From contig BGZK01000006.1 in NCBI GenBank assembly GCA_005406025.1, positions 310,001-374,000 on the forward strand: DNA of 64,000 nucleotides. The letters are read 5' to 3'. Position 1 is the stretch's first letter; each line of letters starts with the position of its first letter. This document shows, piece by piece, positions 10,995-23,047 of the stretch. Origin of the DNA: Eumeta japonica (Eukaryota > Arthropoda > Insecta > Lepidoptera > Psychidae). Below the pieces are notes generated by a model that saw only the letters and a program-made list of their open reading frames with translations, searched no databases and had not been told where the DNA came from. The position numbers were made by a program, and so were the translations under genes.

Positions 10995-11002
<8 letters not shown>

Positions 11003-11050
11003 TGTACACTTAAATTCATTATAAGTATGGAAATAATATAAAAAAAGTAG

Positions 11051-11107
11051 TATAAGTTTCTCTGATTGGTTTCATGCTATTATGAAGCCAATCAGAAAAA
11101 CTTGTAT
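11051..11107. repeat. Inverted repeat (25-bp arms, 6-bp loop)
   Basis: The left arm 11051-11075 (core CTCTGATTGGTTTCAT) and the right arm 11082-11107 are complementary with three mismatches. Confidence 0.85.
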
Positions 11108-11960
11108 TAGCAAAATGTAATATTTCTAAGAACTAATATTCTCTTATACCTCGTGTACAGGATTATAAAATAATGTTTAATATTTCTCACTCCTATAAGT
11201 GAGAGGTAAAAACTCTATAGTTGATATAAACTTTACTATTTCATTTTTTTGGCGTTTTCTCGGTTGTATTTTTTTATTTTGGTCCATGTAAAAGAATGAA
11301 GTAAAATTTAAAATGGGATTGCTAAGGAGTTATTTTTGTATCTGATATTTAAAAATTTGATGTTATTATACAACGTGCTCCCGACATTTTTCGTTAACTT
11401 TGGTAAAATGACCTAGTGACGGTAGCTATCATAAGTTTTCAAATAACTTAAAACCTTAAAATGAAGTTTTAATGTTTTTAAATTTTCAAACATAACAAAT
11501 CAATCTCTAGTGCAAAAAGTCCTTTACACAAATGACAATGTAATATTATCGCCACATAAGAACCCGGAGTATAAGGCGCGGGCGGCGCTTCATGACGGAA
11601 CACATGTAGCGAAAAGTTGTAACGCAAATATTACATTAAAATAATTGATACACGAACGAAAAATAAACATTTTGTAAATTTTTAAAAATCTCAGTAATTA
11701 AGCATGACTGAATATATGTTCTTTGACGACTATTGATAATTATTATCGGAATTTATTTGCAGAAGTTAATGGAAAACGTCAGGAGCACGTTGTATAATAT
11801 ATATTCTCTTTGGATCGGACAGCGTTATTTTATAACCCTTAGAAATTTTAATATGTGTTACCACACAAAATATATGAGAGAAAAAATACAAAACATTTTC
11901 GAGACATTTTTATTTAAATAAAATAAACATAGCATACTTTAATGTTTTTTTGCATTTTAG

Positions 11961-12230
11961 AGAAATAAACGAGCATGCGAGCCATCAGAGAGCAGATAGC
12001 CACCGTCACACATGGACAATCGTACCTTTACAAGAGTCACCAGTGCGTTGCCTTTTGAATTGAATAAAATATCCGATAGAGGGAGGAGTGGGGTGTTGGA
12101 GGAGAAGTGGAGTGACGGAAGGAGAGTGAAGATATGAAAGGGGTCACCGGAAATCTCACTCCCTGGACGAAATGAGTTACTTCACATCTGTATTATGTGA
12201 AAATGTGGTATCTTACCGGTCGAACCGGTC
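11961..12230 (+). repeat. Dispersed repeat with 'CATGGACA' block, copy 1
   Basis: Contains the ordered blocks ACGAGCATGCGAGCC, CACATGGACAATCG, CACCAGTGCGTTGCC, GGTCACCGGAAATC and TTACTTCACATCTGT. The same blocks occur in the same order at 54222-54510, and in part, inverted, at 12991-13070. This is a moderately old interspersed element with no coding capacity. Confidence 0.75.
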
Positions 12231-12812
12231 CATTTTCGTGCTGCAGCCAAGTTAACACCAGCATGGATGAACCGCATCGATTACGATACTACACTGGAGA
12301 AATTTTTACACAATTCCACACTTAGTAATATAGATATTAAATGCTAAGGTATATTATGGCAATCTTTATCTAAATGTATATAAGAGTCTAATAATAATAT
12401 TTTAACATGCGATACTCATGTTTTAAAATTAGAATTATTTAAATTAGTTCCTAAAATATGAGTATATTGTGTTATTATATTACATGATTGATTAGGTTTA
12501 GATTTATTTTCATGAAATTTCAGTGTTTTTGTAAATCCGTTTAATCTTTATTATAATCACAATAGCCTTATTGCTTTTTGGTTATACATAAATAAATTAT
12601 CAGAAGTGTCTGTTACTCTAACTGAATTTTAGGATAATATTTGTATGAAAATAGTAAAGATGAAAAACTAAACAATAAAAAAAAAATTAAAAAGCATGTA
12701 ATAAGATATCACCTAATGGATAAAGAAAATTTAAAAAGGACTAAAAATTTGGTTTTTATTAGCACTTCTGATAACAATAATTGTTATAATACAATATAAG
12801 AAACTCTATCTC

Positions 12813-12960
12813 TGTGAAGAGTCACAAAAGCGTTGCAAAGGTGGGAAATATGAACGTGGAGGCGAAGAACATAGGCGAAGAAGGAACGGCCGGGGAGCAT
12901 TATATCTGCGTATGACATTATTCACAAGCAATTCAGAGCGGCAGTTTCATGAGTTGTACT
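12813..12960. mobile_element. MITE related to the one at 50927-51090 (decayed copy)
   Basis: Shares GGCCGGGGAGCATT, ATCTGCGTATGACATTATTC and TTCAGAGCGGCAG with the 51-kb MITE. Only one terminal repeat is recognisable here. Confidence 0.6.
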
Positions 12961-12990
12961 TTTTATGTCATATATCATCATAAGTGATAA

Positions 12991-13070
12991 AAAAGGCCGG
13001 CAACGCACTGAGACTCCTCTATGATTGCGGGTGTCCATGGGCGGCGTTGATCATCTACTTTCTGGTGGCC
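12991..13070 (-). repeat. Dispersed 'CATGGACA' repeat, short inverted copy
   Basis: Reads AAGGCCGGCAACGCACTGAG and then GTGTCCATGGGCGGCG on the plus strand, the reverse complement of the core of the repeat at 11961-12230 and 54222-54510. Confidence 0.7.
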
Positions 13071-13090
13071 TAAATTTTCTTTTGCCTCTT

Positions 13091-15381
13091 AAAAATTTAG
13101 TGATTATATTATGACATAAGTGATGAAATTATTGATGTTAAGTTTAAAACCTAAGAAACTCCAACGATGACCTTTTGTATTAGAAACAGTTATTATATTT
13201 CTTAATGATACCCATCAGTTATTTGCCTTAAGTGAGAAAGGATTACTCAGCAATGGCCAAAAAATGATTCTATTAATAAAAAATGTAGGTGACCGTCATC
13301 AATGTCATTGACAAACTACATTTTTAACGGCTTCTTATTTAACTACAATATTTCTTTTTATAAATGTTGAACTTAGAAAATATATAAAAAAGGTTTTTAG
13401 TTACTTATAGCCATCAAAGGTAAATATTTTATCATCTTTCATATCAATTTTAAGAGACTGTACAATAGAAACAAAAAAAAATTATTTCAGACAGCCAACT
13501 TGACAATCAGAATTTTTTATTTTTCGTAAATGAATGATCGTCCAACGTTCATTTCATTGATTGACAATTGATTGACAAACGACTAGGTATAAAAGAAAGG
13601 AAATAATAATATATTTTTTTACTTCACAAGTTTCCGTCAAACTGTCATTTCGTTTTGTTAAGCCTTTATAAGTAACTTCTTATTCATTTACCAATATTAC
13701 ATTTTATAATTTTTGAAATTATGTGGATATGCAAAATAGAAAAAATGTTTTTAAAGAAAGTAATAGGTAACTATCAAATGATAATTCTTAATGCAATTTA
13801 CCTTCAAAGATTGTTAAGCTACTCATAAGAAAAATATAAGTAACTTTGGGGGCCACCTTAACTAAAAATTATTGTCTTGTTTGTAACAAACCAAAAGTTT
13901 ATCTTAATTCTCATAAACAGTGAAATGATACGCAAAAAAAAAACAATAAATGTAATTTAATTTTCAATGGTCATTTAATTAGCTTTACAATACTATACTC
14001 TTCAGGCTTCACTTTGGTTCGGTTAGTTCGTGCAAAGCCATGCTACAGATGAACTACGCTTTATAATGCTCAGCCTAAATTAATATGAATACACTAGTTG
14101 TGTATATAGAATACAGCGACATATACTTAGATATTAGGTACAGTAATCACACTAATAAGTACCACAAAATTGATATATCTATTTTTTTTTCAATACGTAA
14201 CAAATTTAGTTGAAATTAGAATTATTTGTCATTGCTTATTTAAAGAACTATCAATTATTTCCAAAACAGTAGTTTCTTATTTGCATATTTATACAAAGTC
14301 ACGATAGCATGCATCAAATTAATAAATTTCCAAGAACAATGTGAATCGTTCTACAATTACTTATGCTATTATCATAACTTTTAAGAAGTATATTTAGTAC
14401 TGTAATTTTTCTATTATATAAACTAGTGATTAGTCAAATTTTGATTCATCTTTTTATGGAATTTAAATTTAAACGTTTTAAAAATGGAAATTTTATAGAT
14501 TAAAAATGGAATTTAAAGTAATTAACTCATGTTCGACATTCAACCATTAAAAAGTTAATGTATTTGTGTAAGGAGGAGATCTATAACTACGTAAATCCCG
14601 ATACTGGCACGTAATTCGACGTGAAAGATGTTTCAAATCCGGCCTGCACTTTTTACAAAATTAAAAAAAAGTCTAAAGAACAACAGATAAACATTAAAAT
14701 TGAAGTTTTTGTAGTATTTTTTTTGTACGAAACAATTGTTTATTTATTGGAAAATCGGGTAACAAGTATGTCACTACTTTTCATGTATTTTGTCGAAACA
14801 AAATATACGATTAATGGGAATAACCATGATTAACAGATTATGACAAGTGGGAAAGGTCAAATGATATGTCATTGACGCCATCTTTATTCTATGTTAAATA
14901 TTAAATATTATTTCTAGGTTAAATATTGCCTTTAATGTAAATATGTGTTTAATGTCTTTATATACAAAGAAAACTAAGCTAAAATACGCCAAAATTTTTC
15001 ACAAATCACTTTCGTTTAATAATGCTGTTTTTAAATTACAAGTGCACCAGGTGCAGGCTGGGGCTCCATACTTTCGTGAAACGTCTCCTTTAAAAATAAT
15101 TCATAATTAAAAAAGAATGAATTGTTATCTATTATTATTGTACCTAAAAACACGTAAGAAATTTTCGTAACTGGCATACACGTAATTTATATGAAACATT
15201 AAAACTATAAAATGGTTCATAACTTTTTATTAAATTACTGTCATTCATACAATTCCATTTTTTCGTTTAAAACATAAATTTTATTTACAATGCTTACAAC
15301 ATTTACACGACTTTTAAGCTATTAATTTAATTTATGATCAAGCATGTAAGTAAAATTATTCTTACTCGGTGTATATATTAG
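13091..15381. other. Intergenic DNA downstream of gd-like
   Basis: AT-rich with no recognisable gene. On the minus strand an AATAAA at about 15285-15280, roughly 100 nt past the gd-like stop, is a plausible poly(A) signal. The frame at 14621-14833 (+) has no family features. Confidence 0.5.
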
Positions 15382-15585
15382 TTATTCCATAATATTACTA
15401 ATCCAAGGCAAATATTGAGCTGTGTCGGTAAACACAATATATTCATTGAGATTGCAGGTGTTTTCGCCGTTTTCGGCCCGGAGTGACAGTGAGACGACAC
15501 CGCGCAGGCGCCAACGTTTGTCTTCTAAAATATATAGGCCGCCGCCCGAGTCGCCCAAGCAAAGGCCCGGCGCCGTTTCGATCGC
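15382..15585 (-). pseudogene. gd-like: gd-like exon 9 (catalytic Ser), carrying a +1 frameshift
   Basis: From the phase-1 acceptor TTACAG the frame reads GDRNGAGP, as family members do. The catalytic GDSGGG motif, then LYILEDKRWRLRG and TAQYLPWISNIME before a TAA at 15384-15382, is in a different frame. The change falls within GGGCCTTTGCTTGGG, where TT would restore a continuous frame (AAA on the plus strand at 15561-15563). As given, the protein would lose its active serine. Confidence 0.88.
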
Positions 15586-16139
15586 CTGTAATTAAAATTA
15601 TAAATTCATGAATATTATGTGGTAAGACAGGAATGGAGGTTTAAAATTTTTACTTTTACGTGGGGATATGGCTACAATGCACAGTGGGCGTCACAATTTA
15701 CATTCTCAAATTAAATAATATGTACATTTATTTTGTTATAATACAATAATTCAGGGAATTTAAAACTATAAGCGCAAAGTATAGTTAAATATGAAAGGAG
15801 GTATGAGCCCACTGCTACCGAAAGAGTTGCTTAAAATATTCCACCTCTAATCAATACATGATACTGGAGGAATCGTAAAACATTTGACTGTAAAATGATT
15901 TTCACAAAATTCTGTAGAGAAGTAACTTGAAGCTTACGAAGGACAGAAAATCTGTGACAACAAAATCCTGCATCAATATGAAAAAAGATGGCAAATTGCA
16001 AGGGATCATTCAAAAGAATTAAATGGTAAAAGGATTTTTATATTGTATACTGTCATTGATCAATACAGAAGCGTCTTATGACTAGAGCCGAGATCATAAC
16101 TAAGGATGGGATCGTAATGGAAATAAAATTATATCTATT

Positions 16140-16440
16140 ATACTAGTTGGACCGGTAAGCCTTGTTCTATATTTTCCGTTATGTAGCGTTCCCTAATAGT
16201 GCACGTCCGCATAGTACCTATGTATAAATAGAACGAATCGCGTTATCTTTTAGATCGATCGTCTTGTTATTAATCTCGATCGTGGCCTTATTTTCGATTT
16301 CGGTCCTAGTGCTGTCTCTAATTCCGATCTCGGTTGCACTATCGATTCTAACTCTGATATAATTCTCGATTTTAATACCGGACCTGTTTTCTATTCTAAT
16401 TCTATAACGGGTAACAGTTTCGATTTGGAGAAATCTTAAT
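16140..16440. repeat. GATCGG-family dispersed repeat, copy a
   Basis: A degenerate tandem of pyrimidine-rich units such as TTATTTTCGATTTCGGTCC and ATTCCGATCTCGGTTGC fills about 16250-16420. The same motif family appears in about ten places in this window. The minus-strand 75-codon frame here is only translation of the repeat. Confidence 0.75.
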
Positions 16441-17179
16441 ATCAAAACAAACTATATCTCAACTATACGACTCTGCGAGGGTGATCTTTCTATACGTGAA
16501 AGTATTTTTAGAATCGGAATATCCAACTTTATCTTCTGATATCATTTCCTGAAATAAAATGTAACAGATGTCGATCTTCGGGATGCCATTTATCTCTCTA
16601 CAAATTTCAATAAATGGCCAGTAATTTAGTCATCGAAATAAAACAAACATAGAGACATCAAACCTTGCTCCTGATTTGTGTTAGTATTATTTTGAGTAAA
16701 CAAGCGAATAAGGTGAACAATACCGATTATTAACAATTCCTACAGAACCCCAAACGACCAATTAAATTAATAAGAGAAAATATTTACTGTGTTAATAAGA
16801 AAAACTTGTGCAAATTTCAAAGAAAATGTAAATATCAACCTATAAGGTTTTTTAATAATTTATATGGAACCCTTAAATATGTCTTCTGTATATTTTATTG
16901 GATTTCAACTATTTTTATAATATATTTTATTGAAAGCAGTTAAACTATAAAGATTCTTAGTAATTCTTACAAAACCCTAATAAATGTATCGTATATTCAA
17001 TTAGCTTTCAACTACCTTCATACAAAATTTTATTGAAATCTTTTTTAACTATAAAAGTCATAAAACTGTATAAATATTAAACTCTAAATAATTTCTAGGA
17101 ACCCTAAAAAAATAAACCCCTTGATAGTTTTTAATATGAATAACTTTGGTTCAAGGTTTCACTCGTATGGATATAGAAT

Positions 17180-17345
17180 GAGTTGCTACATCTTTTATAT
17201 CGCCTGATGACATTGAGCACATCACTGTCCTGCTTCCCCTCTCGTGCTCTATTTCGTCTCAATCTATATTCTAATTTCCGTTCTGCTTATCGATATCGAT
17301 TCCAGTCCACCTTTGATTTAATTCTGACAAATTATTCCATTTTTA
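17180..17345. repeat. GATCGG-family dispersed repeat, copy b
   Basis: Contains ATCGATATCGATTCCAGTCC and neighbouring units of the same degenerate pattern in gd-like intron 8. No end is well preserved. Confidence 0.55.
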
Positions 17346-17795
17346 AACAGACAGGCAGATGGAAAAGTGTTATTTTCTTTCATACAAAACACAACAAAAA
17401 AGGAATTAGGCAAATCAATCAAGCCAAGTTTTAGCGAGACTAAACTAAGACAGGAGTGAGAAAAATAAATAGTCCCCTCAAACGAAGCACCTATATATAC
17501 TTATTAAATAACATGTAACACATAAATAAAAGTGCGATGTTTCGTTTCAAATCTTGTAATAAATAATTATAATAAATACGGCGAGAAATAAACGCTTATA
17601 GAATTGTTCTTGTATGGAATGACATGGTTTTATGTTACTATTGTAATCGAAATAGAACCAGCCCTGACTGAATCTCTTATGTGTGAATCATCCTTGACTC
17701 GAAGGCTGGATTCGCCCTTGGAGACCGCTAGGTCGCAAAGAGCTAACAAAACACGAAGCTGGCTAAACGACATATCGCGTCATTTCATTAGATCG

Positions 17796-18580
17796 TTTTT
17801 AGGGTTCCGAGCCAAATGGCAAGAACGGAACCCTTACTGTTTTGTCATGTCCGTCCGTCCGTATGAGCACTGGCAGTACACTTAAAAACTATAAAACGTA
17901 TATTGATGAACTATAGAGTATAGGTGTCTTGTACAAGCCATTACTTAGCTTGGTAGTTAGATAAAGAAAAATAAAAATTTTGAAGGGTTGGGGGGGAGGG
18001 TTTACTCCATACATGTAACAGAAGCTGAAAATTTTTTTTTTCAGCAAACATCAACGCATGGTACATATTTCGACAGTTATTTTAAAAACACTTTTAAACT
18101 AAAAAGTTCTTAAGCGATTTTTGATGAATATTTTCGGAAATAATTACACCGAAAATAACAGAAATCGTGTCTCCGGCTTTATTTTTTAAACCGTATGTTC
18201 AAAAAACTATGAAAACTTACAAAGGTAACTCTTATTAAATACTTTTAAAGGAAATTATTTTAAACGTGATTTCTTTTAAACGTGAAACGTGATATACCGT
18301 TTTTGAGTTATTGTCGAAAAACTGCGCAAATCAACAATAGGACGTAAGTGCCGTGAATATACGCTGTTTTGCTGGTACACTTTAATATACCCTAGTTTAA
18401 GAGTAATAGTCGTCGTACCTATTTGTTTCTCTAATTATAGGCGACTAAAATGCTTATACCTATTTTGTGCGGGAATCTCGGAAAAAAGTGTGACAATGTA
18501 GTTTTTTCATCTGCAGTGCATTCCTTGTAGTAATGGCTTCGGAAGCGTACACCGAGCATGATCAGACACGCTCTTGGCCA
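17796..18580 (-). repeat. Long dispersed repeat 'CCGGCCAAGAGC...AGGGTTCCG', copy 1
   Basis: About 785 bp. One end reads TTTTTAGGGTTCCGAGCC and the other GACACGCTCTTGGCCA. The same block order recurs inverted at 40705-41443 and, truncated, at 51268-51660. No long ORF and no clear terminal inverted repeat. The superfamily is unknown to me from sequence alone. Confidence 0.75.
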
Positions 18581-18762
18581 CTTTTTTACTCTCTATCTTA
18601 ACGCGCCAAAGATATCTCACATCAAAAACGAATGTTTTTTCTATTACTATGACTATTTCGTTATTTTGAGCGGCATGCGCGCCACGAATGAATGATGTAG
18701 GCCATGCTTTCCATCGTATAAAATATTTCTTTATACTCGTCTCAAGACTTGTAATACAGTAC

Positions 18763-18907
18763 CAGCACAGAGAGTTGTCGAAGAAGTCAACTTGTGAAAG
18801 TCGGGGCGGCTGGCGCGACAGGCGGCCGTCGACACGATGGGCATGCGCACCATGCGCGGCTCCCCGTGCCCGGCCGGGCCCAGCTCGCTGTCGCCCCATC
18901 CCACCAC
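18763..18907 (-). CDS. gd-like: gd-like exon 8
   Basis: Encodes VVGWGDSELGPAGHGEPRMV, then MPIVSTAACRASRPDF and STTLCAG. The Cys pair matches the trypsin core before the active-site Ser loop. Markedly GC-rich. The acceptor is ATCAG and the donor GCTG|GTACTG, phase 1. Confidence 0.93.
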
Positions 18908-19002
18908 CTGATAGCAGCAAGAGTGTGGTTGGATTTTAGTATGGGAATGCATGTCAAGTTAAATACTAACAATGATATCAAATTTGTTTCAATCACACAT
19001 TT

Positions 19003-19010
19003 ATTTATCA
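19003..19010. repeat. Target-site duplication, left (hAT)
   Basis: ATTTATCA, identical to 21082-21089. An 8-bp duplication is the hallmark length of hAT insertions. Confidence 0.93.
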
Positions 19011-19362
19011 CAGTGGCGGACTAAACTCATCAGAGGCCCGGGGCGGCAAAGAAGAATGAGGCCCCCCAGCTTTAAAAAAATGTAGCTTTACAAGCTTTTT
19101 ATTCAGTTCACATTTGTACGTATAAATAAGTGTTTATGTTTATTTCGTTAAAATCTGGCAATTGATATTTAAATTCGACTTAAATTATTAAAGTAAAATA
19201 AACATACATACAATATGGAATACATATGGGTGAAGAAAATAAAATACGAATAGATCGACAAAAAAAAAATTAAATAAAATAAATCAAAGATAGTTTTTTT
19301 TTATTTTTTATGGCGTGTTATATGTGTTTTCGTGCCTTTAATTTACTGAATTCATCAATAAC

Positions 19363-19626
19363 TTATGTGAAATCGATTTCTTTTGAAATTTTTCTTTCTA
19401 TTGAAAGCACGGCTACATTAACCAGTCGCTCTTGACCCATTGCAGATCGAAGATTATTTTTAATTAGTTTAAGTTTCGATAAGCTCCTCTCGCATGATGC
19501 AACCGAGATGCAAATGGTCAAGAAGTATCGAAGTACAAGCGATATACAGGGTAACGATTCACTGAAGTCCCATTTTATTATAAATTTGAGGATTACTTGG
19601 GCTCTCCATTTGGCATCAACGTCCAT
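19363..19626 (-). pseudogene. hAT transposase, C-terminal dimerisation domain
   Basis: Encodes SVASCERSLSKLKLIKNNLR and then SAMGQERLVNVAVLSIE, the hallmark hAT C-terminal dimerisation motif. It lies in a different frame from the upstream piece. Confidence 0.92.
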
Positions 19627-19805
19627 ACTCGTATCGGTGGCTTTTACATGCCTGCGGTACCTTTTTGAGAAACTTGCTCTTTTTCAAATTCACCATAAAT
19701 TTGTATCAGATTATGAACTATCACAGCCAGAGCGTCATCTGAAACTTCGAGCATAAACTTTGTTTCAATAATTTGCAAAATATTATTGATTTGTTTCATG
19801 GCCCC

Positions 19806-20120
19806 TTATCGTGTCGACAATTCTTGTATAAATAGGTCTATGCATTCATACACTGACCGACGTATTTCGTCTTGAATTGATAATCCAGCATCATTAGCTA
19901 ATTCACCCGGCATCGTTCTTTTTACCTTCCTTCTTCCTCGTTTCTCGACGTTGATGTCCATGTCATTGCATTTTTTTATGCCAAAAGTTACAGCATTGTC
20001 TACAATCGTGGTTCGTTCGGTCACTAAATACTCATTCAAGGTGTTTAGTTTGATGATTCCTGTATCCAGAGTCATTTTTGGAGACTGCAAATATTGTTGA
20101 ACTAAATTTACTTCCTTCAA
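19806..20120 (-). pseudogene. hAT transposase, linker part
   Basis: Same frame as 20660-20130 after a stop. It encodes KEVNLVQQYLQSPKMTLDTG and a basic RRKVKRTMPG stretch typical of the insertion domain of this transposase group. A frameshift separates it from the C-terminal piece. Confidence 0.75.
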
Positions 20121-20129
20121 TATAGAAAG

Positions 20130-20660
20130 TCAGAATTGTATATAGGTTAGAAAAGTAAAATCACAAACGGGCGGCAGGAGCAGGTTTGCTCTTGATTTTG
20201 TTTCTAGATTTGGTTTTGTTGGATCTTGAAAATGTTCCAAACTACTCACAATTGTCTGTATGTTTTCTTTTACAACTTTTACTGACTTATAATGAGCGCT
20301 CCAGCGAGTATCCGATAAACGTTTTAAATTTTTTCCAGTTTTCTTTTTCAGCAATTGCCATTTCTGTGTAGATGACGAAAAGAACGAATATAATTTCTCT
20401 ACTATTTCAAAACACGTGACGCTGGAAGGTACGCATGCAAATGCATGAACTCCACAAAGATTCAAGGAATGATTAGAACAAGAACTGAACAGTGCCTTTG
20501 GATTTACTTCTCGGATTTTTCGTTGCGCCCCTCCATGGACACCTGATATTGACGCGGCATTGTCATAACCTTGAGCCCTGCATAACGCAATATCCAGTAC
20601 ATATTTCTCCAGCTGTTGCTGAATGTCTGAACGGATAAGATCGTGTTTATTTCTTTAAAA
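20130..20660 (-). pseudogene. hAT transposase, central part (ZMYM1-like)
   Basis: The open frame includes CRAQGYDNAASISGVHGGAQ, NPKALFSSCSNHSLNLCGVH and LKRLSDTRWSAHYKSVK. These are conserved blocks of the RNase-H-like core of hAT transposases related to zinc finger MYM-type protein 1. The frame ends at an in-frame stop, then continues in the same frame at 20120-19806. No N-terminal zinc finger is found. Confidence 0.88.
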
Positions 20661-21081
20661 TTTGAAAAAAGGTTTATCCGTTCGCAAAAATATCAGAACA
20701 CACTAATAGACTATTAAATATCAGCGTATAATGAAATTTAATATATTTTAAGAGGCCAATGTTTATTTTTTTGACGTAAATAGAATATAAATGTAGGCGT
20801 ACAAGAGTGAATTATTTGCACTTCATTCATTCAGGGATTTCTGGGGAAGTACCCGCTACAAAGACGGGAATTTCCCCAACGTATTGGACGTGTTCAGCAA
20901 AGTTAAAAGAATATTAGTACCGCGTATAAAATCTAGATGGCTGTAGTGTTTTGATCTTGAAGCACATTTTTAAAGTCATGTTTAGGATTTGATCAGTGAA
21001 AGGCGGAGGCATTTGGGGCCCCCCCAAGACCGGAGGCCCGGGGCGGGCCGCCCCTTCCACCCCCCTGTTAGTCCGCCGCTG

Positions 21082-21089
21082 ATTTATCA
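21082..21089. repeat. Target-site duplication, right (hAT)
   Basis: ATTTATCA, identical to the left copy at 19003-19010. Confidence 0.93.
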
Positions 21090-22404
21090 GCAACTATACA
21101 TAATTATGAAATAATTAGCCATACTTGCAATAATCCACATTCGCGCTCAAAACTTAGCATATAAAATCTAGGCAACCACGGATGTGACAAACTTTTGCTA
21201 ATGCAAGTTAATATTTTTGGGTACAGAATAAAGTAACTTTTCATTACATTTAAATCGATCAAACTACAAATGAGAATACATTAAATACGCTAGCTGACGT
21301 ATTTATAGCCGGCAACTTCATAGTTGAGCTGAGGGGGAAAGTAGGCAAATTATATTTTTCTAATACCTTGTTTCATGTTTTCTAAGAAAATGCTCGATAT
21401 TTATGAATAACTAATCTGGGAACTTAATCCAAAAAAGTTAATTAGAATTTATGTTAATTAGCAGCTTCGACACGCGATTTAGCAAGGAAATTCATTAGTG
21501 ATTTATCAATTAATACATACATTATTTTATGTTAGTTAATTCTAACGTTAAATTTTTGTTAACATCAAATAACAAATGAGGATATACTTTTAGTACCGGG
21601 ACTTAGATTATAAGTCAGTATAACCTCAACAGTGAATAAGTCGGAACTTTCAATGAATCATAGTCATTTATGGGGAAAATTTCGTTCCGAATCAACAATT
21701 TTTGTATTACGATTTTCCTGATGTTACGTTATAATTTAAATTATAAACTTGCACACCTAACTTCGACCTCCCCCTTTTGAACCTATTAAATTGATAGGTC
21801 TGCCGAACACTTTTCAAATATAAGCACACATTCCAATAATTCCTAAGATTTTGTTATGTTTAGAATACGTAGACAAAAATAGAATAATAATAAATTATGG
21901 ATAAAGAAAACTATTTACTTTATATTAGATAGGAAATATATTTTAAATTACTAGGCGCTAAATTAGGTTCTAAATTCATATTACGCGTGAAACAGAAGTA
22001 ACCTTTTCGTTCTGAAATCCTCTGTACAAGTTATGCAGTTAGATATGGGGAATTTTTGATGAACATGAGGAAGGTTTCTTCCTTATGTTCATCAAGAAGA
22101 CTCCCTAATTAGTTCTCGAGATGAGGACTCAAAAGGTAATTCACCCACAAAAACCCGTCATCTCCAGAGAAAAGCACTGAGTTGACAAGTAATGACGTGA
22201 ACGTCGGTGCACGCGATAATAAGGATCAATATTTTATATTGATTGTTCATTGAACCGAAAAAGGTTAATTGTGCAGCGTTAAAAAACTACCAGTTTTAGG
22301 GATACTAACCAACTAAGAAATAGTCATCAACTAGTCTTGTTATTAATATTTTCGCAATAAGTACGTGTTGAATTAGTTTTTTTTTTCTGAAAACCCTCAC
22401 TAAT

Positions 22405-22456
<52 letters not shown>

Positions 22457-22910
22457 TAATTATTTTTACTTCCAGTTATTCAAGGGTGTTATTCTTTTCT
22501 CTTCCTAAATGGACGAAACAATTTTTCCATACTTTAGCTTCTTAATAATCTAGTCTCATGAGATTCACTTTATATCAACGTATCTCTCCCTAAGCATTTG
22601 ACCCAGTGTTTCGCGACGTTTTTGGCCATGCCACACCTTAACATTCCTAAAATTTTTATGCTCCTCGTACATAATTTTTAACCTTTAAACGAACCGTCGA
22701 ACGAAGTTACACCTAATAATTACTTACAGCAGTTTTTTTAAGAATATGCCTTTTTTGTTAAATTTGTCACCAAAAACTAGCACTGCATTTAAATAACCCA
22801 AAGCGAAAGGGTTAAAGTCGTGTCGAGTCCATTTTTAATTGCTCCCCTTAACTATTAAATTGCCTTCCTGTGGAGCGTGGGCCCCACGTTGGGAAACACT
22901 GATTTAAACA
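21090..22910. other. gd-like intron 7 remainder
   Basis: AT-rich intron with a hairpin at 22056-22095 and a (TA)n tract at about 22411-22452. No coding content seen. Confidence 0.6.
22056..22095. repeat. Inverted repeat (18-bp arms, 4-bp loop)
   Basis: TTGATGAACATGAGGAAG at 22056-22073 pairs with 22078-22095 with one mismatch. Confidence 0.9.
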
Positions 22911-22931
22911 GTTAATCATAACAAAACTCAC

Positions 22932-23047
22932 CATTCCGGACATTCCAACGATCCCGGTCAAATCTATGTCTCCATCCCATAGACAAGCTGGTCTGATGTT
23001 ATTATTGAATGTTACCCTTTTTTCCAGAGTGATAACGAGAATGTCAT
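22932..23047 (-). CDS. gd-like: gd-like exon 7 (catalytic Asp)
   Basis: Encodes NDILVITLEKRVTFNNNIRP, with the catalytic Asp of the (H/N)DI motif, then ACLWDGDIDLTGIVGMSGM. The acceptor is TTTCAG and the donor ATG|GTGAGT, phase 0. Confidence 0.94.

Larger units (their letters stand above)
10232..11960. other. Upstream region of OGG1, no further gene
   Basis: AT-rich. It holds a long (TA)n tract at 10939-10994 and a hairpin at 11051-11107. The frame at 10789-11019 is largely translation of the TA tract and is not a gene. No promoter motif could be assigned with confidence. Confidence 0.5.
19011..21081 (-). mobile_element. hAT transposon with terminal repeats and perfect 8-bp target duplication
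   Basis: The element begins CAGTGGCGGACTAAAC and ends, on the opposite strand, CAGCGGCGGACTAACAG. It is bounded by identical ATTTATCA copies. Inside, on the minus strand, lie pieces of a ZMYM1-like hAT transposase. At 2071 bp it is shorter than full-length relatives and lacks the N-terminal part of the transposase, so it is a decayed or internally deleted copy. It sits in intron 7 of gd-like, between exons 7 and 8. Confidence 0.93.

Noticed and set aside
10789..11019. 76-codon minus-strand frame
   Set aside because: Mostly an Ile-Tyr run encoded by the (TA)n tract.
16218..16445. 75-codon frame rich in Ile, Glu and Arg
   Set aside because: Translation of the degenerate GATCGG repeat; the same pattern appears in other copies in other frames.
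18507..18920. 137-codon minus-strand frame overlapping gd-like exon 8
   Set aside because: It is in a different frame from the protease exon and extends into the CCGGCC repeat; its length comes from high GC content.
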